Assembly: GCA_005281725.1 (NCBI GenBank)
Contig: SSBO01000009.1
Location: 11,525,843 to 11,589,842, forward strand
Origin: Wuchereria bancrofti
Taxonomy: Eukaryota; Nematoda; Chromadorea; Rhabditida; Onchocercidae
DNA length: 64,000 nucleotides
Reading direction: 5' to 3'
A program made the translations under genes and the position numbers. The notes under the pieces were generated by a model. It saw only the letters and a program-made list of their open reading frames with translations, was not told the DNA's origin and did not search any database. Every line of letters begins with the position of its first letter. The first letter of the stretch is position 1. Positions 38,695 through 52,305 of the stretch are shown piece by piece.

Positions 38695-41600
38695 ATGAAA
38701 GAACTGGAAGCAACTCGTCATCCTACATTGTTAATTATCACTTATTCCGCATTTTATTCTGCCCTCTTTTTGTTAGGCCTTTTGGGCAATACATTCGCTG
38801 TACTATCTGTTATCTTGCATCCACAACTGCGTTCATCCACAGATTATTTGATATCATCACTGGCCACTGCTGATCTGTTAATTATATTATTTTGTCTTCC
38901 TACAACTTTGCTTAATAATCTTTTAACAGGTTATTATTATTACACGTTACACGTTTTCTTTTTATTTACTCGTATTCAGCTTCTCATTCTTCTTCATTCG
39001 AACTATTTCATCTTTTCCTCACTTATTCTAACCTTTTTTCTTTTTTTTTCTTTTTTGAAAATCCAAAAACTCATATCATTTAAATTTAAAACTTACATAA
39101 TAAAATAAGCAAAAATACAAATATACGATAAAGCTTCTTTCCAGTAATTGACCAAAAACACAATAACTGAATGATTAGCTGGAAAGCTTAAAAAAATTCA
39201 ACTTTAGGAGGAGATGTTTGACATAATCAATAAACTATAGTCGTCATTATTTGAATGGAAAGATGAAGCTTGAAAGCTAATACTACGAAAGCTCAAAACA
39301 GCTCAGATCTTTAACGCCCCGCAGCATTAATCGATTGCTGGGTTTCAGCGATCGTCCGAAGATGCGTAATGTAAATAAGAAATTGTCGATCAATTTGCTC
39401 ATTTTTATCAAATGTTACATAATGATGAAGGCAAGATTTTCTACAAAAATTCTTTCTTTTTATGAAAATGCAAGCGGTTACTTCATTTAGAACGATCTCA
39501 AATTTCGAAAAATTTGAGCTTTAAAATAAAAAAACAAAAAGTCTACATATATACATAAAATTCAAGAATTCCAGGAGCTAATAAAGAATTTTTTTACTGA
39601 GTATTTGCAATCGTAATTTATTATAGTCTGGGAATCTTTTTCTAACTTCAAATCCAAGTAATGATCACGCAGTGTTTTTAGTAACACAATCTGTTATCAA
39701 TTGGAATGTGAATGCATAGAGTTTAATGATGTATAAGAATTAACATTCTGTACAAAGTTCATTTGTGAACTGTATTTCTGGTTTTAGTTTTGGGAAGACA
39801 AAACATTTTAGTTTGCAATTGATATCCATAGCTGATCGATAAAGCTGTAATTGCTTATTGAGATTAAGCATAAATGTTGTTCAAATAAAAAAGTTGCAAT
39901 TGGTAAAGAAATTCCGTGTCATTTTCATACAGTAAATAATGTACTATTGTATTGATCAGTTGTACTGATGACCGAGAGTCAATAACGGTAACGTTGATCA
40001 AAGCTCAATGTAAATTAAGGCTTCAGCATAAATAATTTATTTCTGTTAAATAATCTTCAAATCTGAGAACTTTCTTTATGGAATGCAAAGCATCTGTTTT
40101 AATAGTAAATGCATTTTGTGCAGTATCTGTCGGATGATAACGAGTTTCCCGAAAATTGTGGAAACGACCACCGTTGTGAAAGTCCCAAATGATCTCTGTC
40201 TATCCATTTCAATTTGATATGATTCACTGCTTTTTCATTTTTCTCCTGTAACTTCCTATACACTAACATAAAGATTCGCAAGACGACTAATTCACTGACT
40301 GACTAGAAGTTCCCAGCCTTATCTAAAAAGAATGATAAAAACTAAAATCATGAGAGAGTTCTTAAGAGAAAAAAGAAAAAACACATTTAAGAGTTCATCA
40401 CACTTACAACTATTTCATAAGCTTTGTAATGCTTTCGAAAAAATGGCCAGTTAACATGAAATGTACTGCAGGAATGATATTCTAATCCTCTTGCATGTCA
40501 ATCCATTATTCACCACGATATTAACATTATTAGCTATTATAGAAAGCGCTACGTAAGGCGTGCGCGTGTTCAGCAACCTAAGAAAACCATCCTTCTGGGT
40601 ATCATAGTTCCTCTTTTCCTCATTACCAGACAGAAGCAGTAATCTGGTTTATTGCATTTTTGCCGATCATCATACCTCCTCAACTTGACTGTAGTTTTTA
40701 GCCCATATTCTGCTAGTTCCGGGTTTCCTATATGTTACCATGACACTGCGATAAGCTAATTATTTCGATTTGTAGAGATTTTTCAAAGCACCTAAATGTT
40801 AATTCTCGACTTCTCGAGTACCAGTTATATTTGGAAGTTGTTTATACATATTTCGACATCTCATTGCGCAGTGATTCTCCACATTAAATTTTATGATCCA
40901 TTCCTTGGATATTGACTTTTCCTTTACAATTGTAAATTTAAACCCAAATTCTTTTTTTTATTTTTTTTTTAAAAATTAGTTTTAGAATTCCTAAACTTAC
41001 ATGTTATATTCTTGAAAGAAATATCTTTCTTCTTTTTTCTTTCAACATTGGGAACTTTTCCTCATTTTTTTTCATCATCATATTATTGAAACGCAAATGG
41101 AACATTATTTTAATTAGAGTAAAATTCTATTCAGTAGTGAAATGAATCTAATAAGAGCCTCAAAAGCAACAAGATTTAATTTAATTTCTTATCTACCATT
41201 TTCCCGACTTTCAGTTTCTTAAAAAAAATTGCTGCTACCCAAAAAGTCAAAAGTTTTTTTTAATTTAATTTTGACAAAAATTAGCTTATATGTATGTATC
41301 AAGGAATTTTCGACACTTTTTCGAAAATTTTTTTTAGAAATTGGAAAATTTAGATAAAGCATCAGATCCCAATATACTTCAATATTATTATAAAATAATA
41401 ATTGTAACTGATAACAGTAATCTACAGTTATTTACTGAGAAACGGGCAATGTTGCTGAATCACAACAAATTATAAATTCAATTTATATTTCGCATGTGTT
41501 TTTAAAAAAATTTTCAGGAAAGATCAGATTTCCTATGCCAAACTTTGCATTTGAAATTTCAAACCATAAAACTACTTTGTTACTATTACAATAACCATTG

Positions 41601-44600
41601 TTGACATTAATATCTACAATAAAAACTAAATTATCACTGAACTAATTAATTAGTTAACTATATTTAGATGAAAGTTCACAAAAACTTTTTTGTATTGCCA
41701 ATGCTATCATTATTACAAAATGTGGCAAGAAATATAAAATAGATAAACCGATTGATTTTTAAGCTAGCAGTAGTTTTTAAAATGTTTTCAAAAGGTTGAA
41801 AAGTGTATTTAAGCAGTGCAAACTTTAAAGAATTATTACAAAAGATGACGCAGCAAAGTTACTATTGTTATTATTGGAAAGATCATTCAATGGAAGTTCG
41901 CAGATCAAACGAATTCTTTCTGGGACTGCTAACACTTCTGATCCATGAGTAAGGCTGTTTAAATGATAAAGAGATTTCTTTTTTTGTGATATATTATGCA
42001 TTAGATCAATATTTTCAAAATTGTTGAGTATATTTAATAAATTTATTTGCTTAAAATAATGTATCGATACACTTTCGTAATGGTTTAAACATTCTACATG
42101 ACTTATCACAAATTTTTATAATTACTGTGATAGTTCCAACTTCCATTCTATAATAGAAATTTAGTAACCAATTAATCGATTTATTTTATTAATTCATCAC
42201 AATTTTGGACAGCTCTCTATGAGAATGTCAAAAGAATTCGTATTTCACAAGGTTTATAGGCAGTAGGATAATTTCTAAGGATATGTGTTGCAATTTACCA
42301 ACCTTATAACTCGTTTTCATCTCCTACAAGAACGATTGAAATATCAGATTACACTTTGTGAAAGCCAATATCAAAGAAAACTTGAAATGTCATTCGTAAC
42401 GCTTAAAAATAAGTTTGTCTTTTCTGTGACTATTACGGATCTTCTAAAATTATCCTTATCCATTAATTTGAAACCACATGATTATAATAAAACGATTTCA
42501 CACAAAATTAATTTCACATCGTGTTTATAAATACTAATTAATCCCAATTAATATTGTTTGAACAATTAATATTGTTTTTTCTTAAATTACTTTTCTTTAA
42601 AAGAAAAAGTGCTTAGGTTGGAGCGAACCATTCGGAACAAATGTTATGGAAAAAAATATGTAAAAAAAAATTGACACGAGCATGCATAATTGTATACATT
42701 TGGTATACCATATATACAGAATTTCTAACTCAACTTCTTTCCAATTTTAATTTCAAAACTTCAATCTTGGTGAAAGTGTTGTTCTGGTTGGAAGTTGAAA
42801 ATTTAAAATTTTCTGTTCTTAGATAAATCCAAATCTCCAAAAGATTGGAAAAATACGAATTATCGGTTCCATTTTTCGATTTTTATGATATATTTATTTA
42901 TTTTCAATTAAGTAACTGGTCTTACGCTTTCTGAATCATGTTCAAAATTTAATCTGAAAGAAATTTCTCATCTGCAAACTTTCTGGAAAAAAACCATATT
43001 TTTAATTTTCTCGGCCTTAGAAATTAAAAGATTTTCAAGAAAATGTTACCAGAATGTTGAAAAAAAAAATTAATTAAACTGCTAAGTGGAAAATGGGGAA
43101 CATTGTTTCTTAGGATTCGACAGATTTTTCAAGCGTACTTCAAACAGAGTACTAGAATAATGTGTCAACAGAATATTAGAATGACGTTAATCAATGTGTC
43201 TGTTTTAAGCATCATACAAAACGCCTTAAAAACCGTATGTCACCTCATAGAATTTTCTGTGAATTGCTTTGTTCATAAACAGAATATTGCTTAAAATTGT
43301 TTTAATAATTTCAGTAACAATTATAAAGTTAACTCAGCTTTTCAGAATGGCAACTTGGAGCGATAGGCTGCAAAATGTCAACTTGGATAAATTCGACCAC
43401 TTCTTGCGCTTCAATCTTTACTCTGGTTGCCGTTACAGCAGATCGTTACTTAGCGATCTGTCACACGATGAAATATGCTGTATGGGATTCCCGATGGACA
43501 CTTTATGTAATTGCAGGAATATGGATGCTCAGTGGAATTCTTGCAGCACCAACTTTAGCCATCTATGACGAGGTTTCCGGATATAAAGATTTTTTTACAT
43601 AATTTCAAGGTATTTAATAGGAAAAGACAACAATGCTACTACTTCAGAAAGTTAATCAGTTCTATTCATTTCCCATAATAAAAATGTTGACAAATAAAAT
43701 GCAATCCTTAGAAACAATATTTATTTTAGATATTATTTACACTGGATCCACCAAATGGTACCATGGTGGCACGCCTATGCATTGCAACACAAGATGAAAC
43801 AATAAACTTTATTATCGTTAACTTACTACTTGCATTTACTATTCCGTTCACCCTGATATCAGCTCTTTATACACGTATCTTCATCACTGTATCCAACCAT
43901 CGTAGTTTAGCTGTAAACGCCAAGGTAATATTATTTTACTAGAGTTTTATTAGTAGTAAAATTTTAGAAAATCTCAGTAAAATTGTAGTTTTTAGATTCG
44001 TGATGAACGCGTCAAGTTACGAGTGGCTCAAATGATGTTTACAGTTATTATTGTTTTTGCACTATGCTGGCTACCATTACATGGTTTGCTCATTTAGTAT
44101 ATTTCCAAATAATAATTTATAATTTTAATAATAAGTTTAATATCTCTCTTTCATAAAAGACCACAATGAATTTGAATTCTAATACCACTCTGACGAGTGG
44201 AGTAATACTTTCAATTCTATAGTTTGGGAAGTCTTCCTGAATATGCGACCTTGTTCAAGTGTGATGTTCTCATGTGAATACGCAAACATTTGTATATTGC
44301 AGGAATATACTCCTATTTTTTCCTTACAAAGGACTACAGTACATCAACATTTCAATTTGCATCCCAGGTACTGCGTCCAATTTTCCAGTGGTTATCGCTA
44401 CTATCATCATCATTAAATCCCCTTATCTACATTGTATACAGTCAGAAGTATCGACGAGCATTCCGTCAACTTCTCGCCCTACCATGCCGCCGTGAACGGT
44501 ATGAACAAACACGGAACAAAACACAAAATATTCAACGATTATGCCTGAAATCACATTCACCTGAGGAGACATTATATTGTGGACAATTCAACGGACACAC

Positions 44601-44712
44601 TAAATCTGCATGTGATATCATCACTTTACCATCAATCACCATCCTTTCAACATTGGACATACCATTCTCTCATTCACAACGAACCCGTAATTATACCACC
44701 ACTTCTTTTTAA
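38695..44712 (+). CDS. Rhodopsin-family (class A) neuropeptide-type GPCR, 384 aa
   Basis: Seven-TM receptor, probably neuronal. Exons: 38695-38929, 43346-43572, 43730-43924, 43996-44083, 44303-44712; 1155 nt in one frame. Class A landmarks: GN in TM1 (LLGLLGNTFAVLSV), SLATADLL in TM2, WQLG then Cys of GCKM at the top of TM3, DRYLAICH at its cytosolic end, partner Cys in ECL2 (RLCIATQD), CWLP in TM6 and NPLIY in TM7, followed by helix 8 and a possible palmitoyl Cys (LPCRRE). A long Ser/Thr-rich tail suits arrestin regulation. The sequence looks peptide-receptor-like, but I cannot name the ligand or an ortholog. The first intron is 4.4 kb, far longer than the others here. AATAAA is at 44889. 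Confidence 0.88.
38930..43345 (+). other. Long first intron of the GPCR gene
   Basis: A 4.4 kb, very AT-rich intron (ACAG/GTTATT donor, GCTTTTCAG acceptor). Open frames inside it are short and compositional. A 16-bp palindrome containing TAATTA homeodomain-type cores lies at 41640-41655. Long first introns often hold enhancers, but none can be proven here. Confidence 0.6.
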
Positions 44713-45715
44713 AATTAAAAATGAGAAATTGGTGCTTCTTTATGTCTCAAATAGTTATTGCTTCATTATTATGTATTCCATATACCAGCAGCATTAATGT
44801 TCAGAAGCAAAAATGTTCACATCATATGAAGTAAATAACATTCTTACCTATGTATAACACTGCTAGCACTTCCAAAACTTCACAACAAAATAAAATGAAA
44901 AATTAAGGTGTTGGAAATATTAGATGAAAAATAACTATTATTTTTGCAGATAAAGTTCACGTAGCTGATCATGGTGAAAAGGAAGCTAACTTCAACTGAT
45001 CTTAATTCATCGACAAAATATTTTTGCCTTTTTGAATTCTTATACCTTTCAAATTCCATTCCTTTTTAACTTGTTACTTTTTTGAATATTATTCATATCA
45101 GCTGCAGGTATTTGTCATGTTACCAGTTAGTGTAGAGGAAGACAGAAAATTCAAGTAATTATGAACATGGGATTCATGAAAGTTATGGATATCAAAGTTC
45201 GTTATCCATCTTTACAAATCTGCATAATTCAAATCAGTTGAAATTTATTGCAACGGGGTGCATCTTTTGCCCCTCACTTAAGAATAAAATTGCCTTGAAT
45301 TCGAAATTTTGGTTTGTTTTTAACAGCATCCTTGAAGCTTTGAAGATCGAAATGGCACACATGTGAAGAATTGTTGTGGGTAAAAATTGATAGACATTTG
45401 GCGTATTTCAAAACAGTCCTTGATAAAAGACAGATCAGAGATTGAAATCTTAATTAATAGCAATGGTTCACAGTATCAAGTTGAAGAAATTGGGAAGTGG
45501 GTGTGGCTTTCCGCAAGAAACATTGATTTTGTAAATTTGCATATGCAAATTTTCCCATAATTTTTGCAAATGAAATAAAATATTTGCATAATTTATGAGA
45601 CATACCAAATATATCAAGTCTTTTCACTCAAAAATTCATTCTTTCTGCTCGGTTTCATCCAGAACGATTCATTCCTCGTCATTCGCTGCTCTTCCGCATC
45701 TCCCGATTATTTAAA
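44713..45715. other. Intergenic, GPCR to unknown gene
   Basis: GPCR 3' UTR (AATAAA at 44889-44894) followed by the presumed promoter of the 45716 gene, with a cluster of octamer-type motifs at 45533-45589. Confidence 0.6.
45533..45589. promoter_or_regulatory. Octamer palindrome cluster
   Basis: AAATTTGCATATGCAAATTT (45533-45552) is a perfect 20-bp palindrome made of two inverted POU-type octamers (ATTTGCAT and ATGCAAAT). A TTTGCAAAT variant follows at about 45563, and another ATTTGCAT at 45582-45589. The cluster lies 130-180 bp before the ATG at 45716. Binding by a POU-homeodomain factor is inference. Confidence 0.45.
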
Positions 45716-47407
45716 ATGGATAAACATCCGGATCCCGAGGAATCGCAGCAAAAAAATACTCCTCTCGTGCAATCTGGTTGGAACTTTTCAATTTTAGTTT
45801 TATGCTATTATTCAAAAGTTTAGTTGGGATTGCTATATATTTTAATTATAATTCGAACACTTTCGTATTTTTTATCGTTTATGAACAAGAGAAGAGAAAT
45901 AATTCCGAAACTCTATGGCCACTAATCCTGCGATCATCATCATCATCATCATAATAGCAGAGTTTCTTATCTTAGTAATCCATTTAGGAGAAAGAATTAT
46001 TAATTGATACATTTTTCATAATTCCCTCAAATTAATTTGGAAGCTAAAAAGAAATTAGTTGTTTAAAATGACTTAATAATATTAAGCAAGAGTCGTCTTA
46101 TAATCGTGCATATAAAAACATTGCTTGATATTCCGATTTTGAAAGCTTTTATTTTTCGAACTGAAGAGATTACAACTTATTCAATGCAACAGGCTTCAAT
46201 CTCAAATGTTGCAGAAAAAATTCTGTTTAAAAAAAAAGATATTCGCGGAATTTCAGTCGCACCAGTAACTCCTATAAGAATGAAACCGTCAACGATGAAC
46301 TGGCTAATGAACCGCGGTTTTGCGGCAGTGGCACCACGAGTGTTGCGACCACTGACACTAAGACCACAGACACCACAACCACTGGAACCGCAATCACTAG
46401 GACCACAATCATTAGGATCAGAATCATTGGAATCGGGACCACTAGTAACGCGACCATTGGTATCGCTACCACAGGAACCTCGACCACTCAAACTGCTATT
46501 TCCCAATGTTCCTCTGAACGTCTGTTGATTTTTTTTATTGAAACAACAAATGACTCTGGAACGAGTAGCGCTGTCTTTAGCGCACGTTCGACGGATAATG
46601 CTAAGTTGTTATTACTTGCAATAAACAATTCTATCATTTCTAGAACAGCTACTTATGCAGATTTCTTCTTTAGATGGATATGATTTCTACTGAAATGCCT
46701 AACTTTCCAATGTACGGTTATATGCCAGCTTTGATTGACGAAAATCATTTCCGACGCCGTCGTCAGATTCACACAAATATAACAAATTCTGCGTGGACTC
46801 CGTCTGAGTCATTGCTTAGCACTGTCAACAATCCCCAGCCTGGAATGAAAATTGTAAGTTGAAAACATTTCGCTACATTTTGCTGTTCATATAAGCTTAG
46901 AATAACATACGCCATTTATTCGCCCTTAAGTAATCAGCAAGTGATAGTACATTTTACCTTATGTTACAGATATTAATCGATTTGTCAAATAACTTGAGAA
47001 AAAAATCAATTTGTAATACTGTTTCAGACTGATAAAATTATCCCAAAATTCCTGAAAAGCTATTACAGTATCGTTTCTCAAGAGTTCGTTGTATCAACTA
47101 GCTCAGAACAAATTCTGCAAACCGTTCCTTCCTTTCTAGAAGATTTGAATCATGAATGCTTTCTGCGTAGGCCAATATTACTTACATGGATCCAACTGGT
47201 GGAAGCATGATAGTAACACGTCGCGGTCAGGATGGTGATTTGGACGTTCGTATGGTTTACTCCCGTGAATTCATTATTGCTGCGTCTGCTAGTCCACTCG
47301 CATTGCTGCCACCTGCCAACTTCCGCAACATGGTGCTTAATATGATGGAAATTATCGCGAAATTCCCGACGAGTTATTACAATAGCGTTTCTCGGGATTC
47401 CAAATGA
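45716..47407 (+). CDS. Unrecognised protein with pentapeptide repeat, about 267 aa
   Basis: Function unknown. Proposed exons: 45716-45776, 46257-46519, 46674-46853, 47028-47090, 47171-47407 (804 nt, phases agree). The last three are the best supported. The N-terminal part is hydrophilic (MDKHPDPEESQQKN). Residues about 51-99 are a Pro/Leu-rich repeat with five-residue period (PQSLG, PQSLG, SESLE, SGPLV and so on). A basic RRRR is at 135-138, and a C-terminal region of about 125 residues without repeats includes MDPTGGSMIVTRRGQDGD. No signal peptide or TM helix is visible, so RRRR may be a nuclear signal rather than a protease site. The exon 2 donor (AAC/GTCTGT) is weak and could lie earlier. 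Alternatively the gene starts at the ATG at 46674, directly after a CTTTAG acceptor, giving about 159 aa. Confidence 0.55.
46346..46492 (+). repeat. 15-bp coding minisatellite
   Basis: About ten degenerate units of 15 nt (one of 12 nt), clearest at 46388-46432: CCGCAATCACTAGGA, CCACAATCATTAGGA, TCAGAATCATTGGAA. In the proposed frame CCG/CCA and CTA/TTA/TTG changes are synonymous, which favours that frame over the Thr-rich frame. Confidence 0.75.
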
Positions 47408-49999
47408 ATGAGGAACGAGCTTAGAACAAATTGTGTCATCTCGAAACATTTCCACCTGCCTTTTCCAACAACATTTCATTATTTAGCCACAAAATTTGCA
47501 TGTAAATAGAAAGTTGTGAAGAACCGAAATTTCTTACAATTACCACGGGACCATATCCATCCCCTGTAATACACTTATTTGCTCTATTATTTATTTATTT
47601 TTTTTTAATCACCAAAGTTAATGCTTTATTATTTTTGATCACCGAAGCATTCCAAATGGTTTTCCATCATTTATTCATTTTATTTTGTCTTATTATCCAT
47701 ATTCATCTTCTACTGCAATAGCGAGTCACTTTTTTTATTGAAACTTTTAGATGGATTTAATTCCATCCATCTGAATATTACATCTGCTGCTGTACCGTAG
47801 CTGTTATAACATCTGCTATGAATCAAAATATTTTGCTCGAAAACATTCATTCATAACTCTTCATATGTCTATTATTTGCTTAATGCATAAAATAATGATA
47901 ATTAAAAAGTGTTAGTGGAATCGCATTTCATCATGAATCTAGCAACCGCTGCCAGGGAGTTATTGCAGAAATTTCAATTTGACGACAGACATATCATTTC
48001 TTGAATTCGTTTATCTCTTAAATAATTATGATACCTTATAAGTAAGGAATTGAGATTGTGTTGATTTCTTTATTGCTGCGTCATTAAGACCTGACTTTTT
48101 CCAAACAAATATCAATGTGAAAGCTTCATCTTTAACAAAAATATGCAAAAGAAGCAATGAATTTATTCAAATGTACAATCATAAGAACTACACAGTACGA
48201 CATATACTGCAACAATGAACACAAATTGATGCATTCTCATTTACAAACAGATAGTACTATTAAAACTGAACAAAATACAGAAATAAAATCCATTTTGATA
48301 TCATCGCTGGGGCCGACGTCAAATGCACTTATTTGTTTGAATTTAGCCAGCAAAGTACATCAAACAGAAATTTAATGGAATACTAACTGATTCCATTTTC
48401 AAATTTCGCTTTCGTGGCACTGTACAATTTAGTTAAAATACTATAACGGTAATAAAAAATGTTTAAAAAAATTAAAATGCATCGACGGCACAGACCTATG
48501 CGATTATTTCATAACTCACTCCTCCGTTTTATCCATCTCTAGGAATAATCCAGGATTTCATCCACAATATGAATAGGTAATCTATCTCTTCTTCCAAAGC
48601 ACTGGCCACGATATTTGTGTCTGTTTACACTATGGACAAGTTATTTGTAATTTTTTTAAAGAAATCATAAAAATCAATCGTTTTAACATCATGTATAACA
48701 AGAAAAGAATCAAAAATACTATACAGAAGAGAAATAAACTCAGTTTTTTTCAAAGAGAAATAATCCCTTGAGATTTTACAATAGAAAAAAAAACTATCAT
48801 TTCATTCCTTGAATGATTACAACACTGTCCGTATACGGCAAATTATAGGGAAGGGCTCAAAATACATTATTGAACTGCAAGCAATGAATCGTACAGCCGT
48901 AAATTTCATAATTCCTACGGTAATAAATTTTAAAAAAGCACTAAATAATATTATCAAAATGATAAGGAACTTTCTTTTTTATTTTCGAAAACGTATGATA
49001 AAAGTGGAAATTTAATTTCCAGCTCAAATTCTATGAACTGAGATTTACGTCAAGGTTTTCTTCTACACAACATCCGGGAAAAAGATTTTGAAGAGATCTT
49101 ATTTTTTTTTAACAACATAATGGGACGAAGGGGACGGAGATACAATGACCTATGATAGAGATCGACTTTAATCCACACAACCCAAATTTATTTACAAGTA
49201 GATAACTAATTCACAAAGGAAAGACTACCTTGCTTCTTGTATTTAACCGTATTGTGAGACGGAGATATGCAACTCTACACAGTTACTATACGGAGTAGTA
49301 AGCGGTAGACTATTGAAGTAAAACGACAGAAAAAAAAACAGGGAAAGCTTCGTATTTTGAAAAGACAAATTGCATTCTGCACCACTTGTTAAGAAATCTC
49401 CATTATAATTCCCTTGGACTTGAAAAAGCTTCGATTTGCTTCTGGTCTTGAGGAAACACGAGACAAGATGCAATTATCCTCTTCCATAATTTTAGTCAGC
49501 TGGGTACTTTCATTAAAAAAGTTCTTTTAGTTAATTCAAATCTTAATTCAAATCAAAAAAGATACGCAAAGCAAGTAATCCTAAGTTAATCATGATACTT
49601 GCTCATGCTAAGTAACATCTGCTTTCATCCACCATTCAAAACAACCAAAAAATACTTTTATGAACAAATACAAGCCAAATGAAAATCGCTCTAGCAGAAG
49701 AATATCATTTATTAACAGAAAGAGAGATGGATGGAGACTGACTGACTGACTGAGTGGGAAAGGGAGAGAATAAGTCTGATATACAACAAACAGACTGTAG
49801 AAGTAATAATCTACATTAAAAACTAGAAAACTGAAAGTTAACCGTAAGAAATCCCTTGTAATGGCTGTTTTGTAGTTGTCATCCGGTATGCTACATAGCG
49901 AACAAACATTACGGTTCTGGTTTCATCTCTTTTTCACATTTCTTTTCTTTTTTTTTTTTTTTTTTGAACGCCAAATAGAACCGCTGCGCTGATTATTAT
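47408..49999. other. Intergenic between convergent genes
   Basis: Lies between the 3' ends of the unknown plus-strand gene and the minus-strand ZCCHC24-like gene. It should hold both 3' UTRs; a minus-strand AATAAA is at 49708-49713. A short ACTG repeat lies at about 49737-49752. No gene was recognised. Confidence 0.6.
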
Positions 50000-52290
<2,291 letters not shown>

Positions 52291-52305
52291 TTTGGCTCAC
52301 TCACC

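Noticed and set aside
41640..41655. 16-bp palindrome AACTAATTAATTAGTT in the GPCR intron as a regulatory site
   Set aside because: Short A/T palindromes are expected by chance in such AT-rich sequence; mentioned only within the intron entry.
46177..46506. Minus-strand Gly/Ser/Asp-rich and Val/Ile-rich open frames
   Set aside because: They are shadows of the 15-bp minisatellite on the plus strand. The substitution pattern among repeat units is synonymous in the plus-strand Pro/Leu frame.
46257..46673. Thr-rich mucin-like plus-strand frame through the same repeat
   Set aside because: It stays open a long way, but it cannot join the next exon in a compatible phase, and repeat-unit differences are not synonymous in it.
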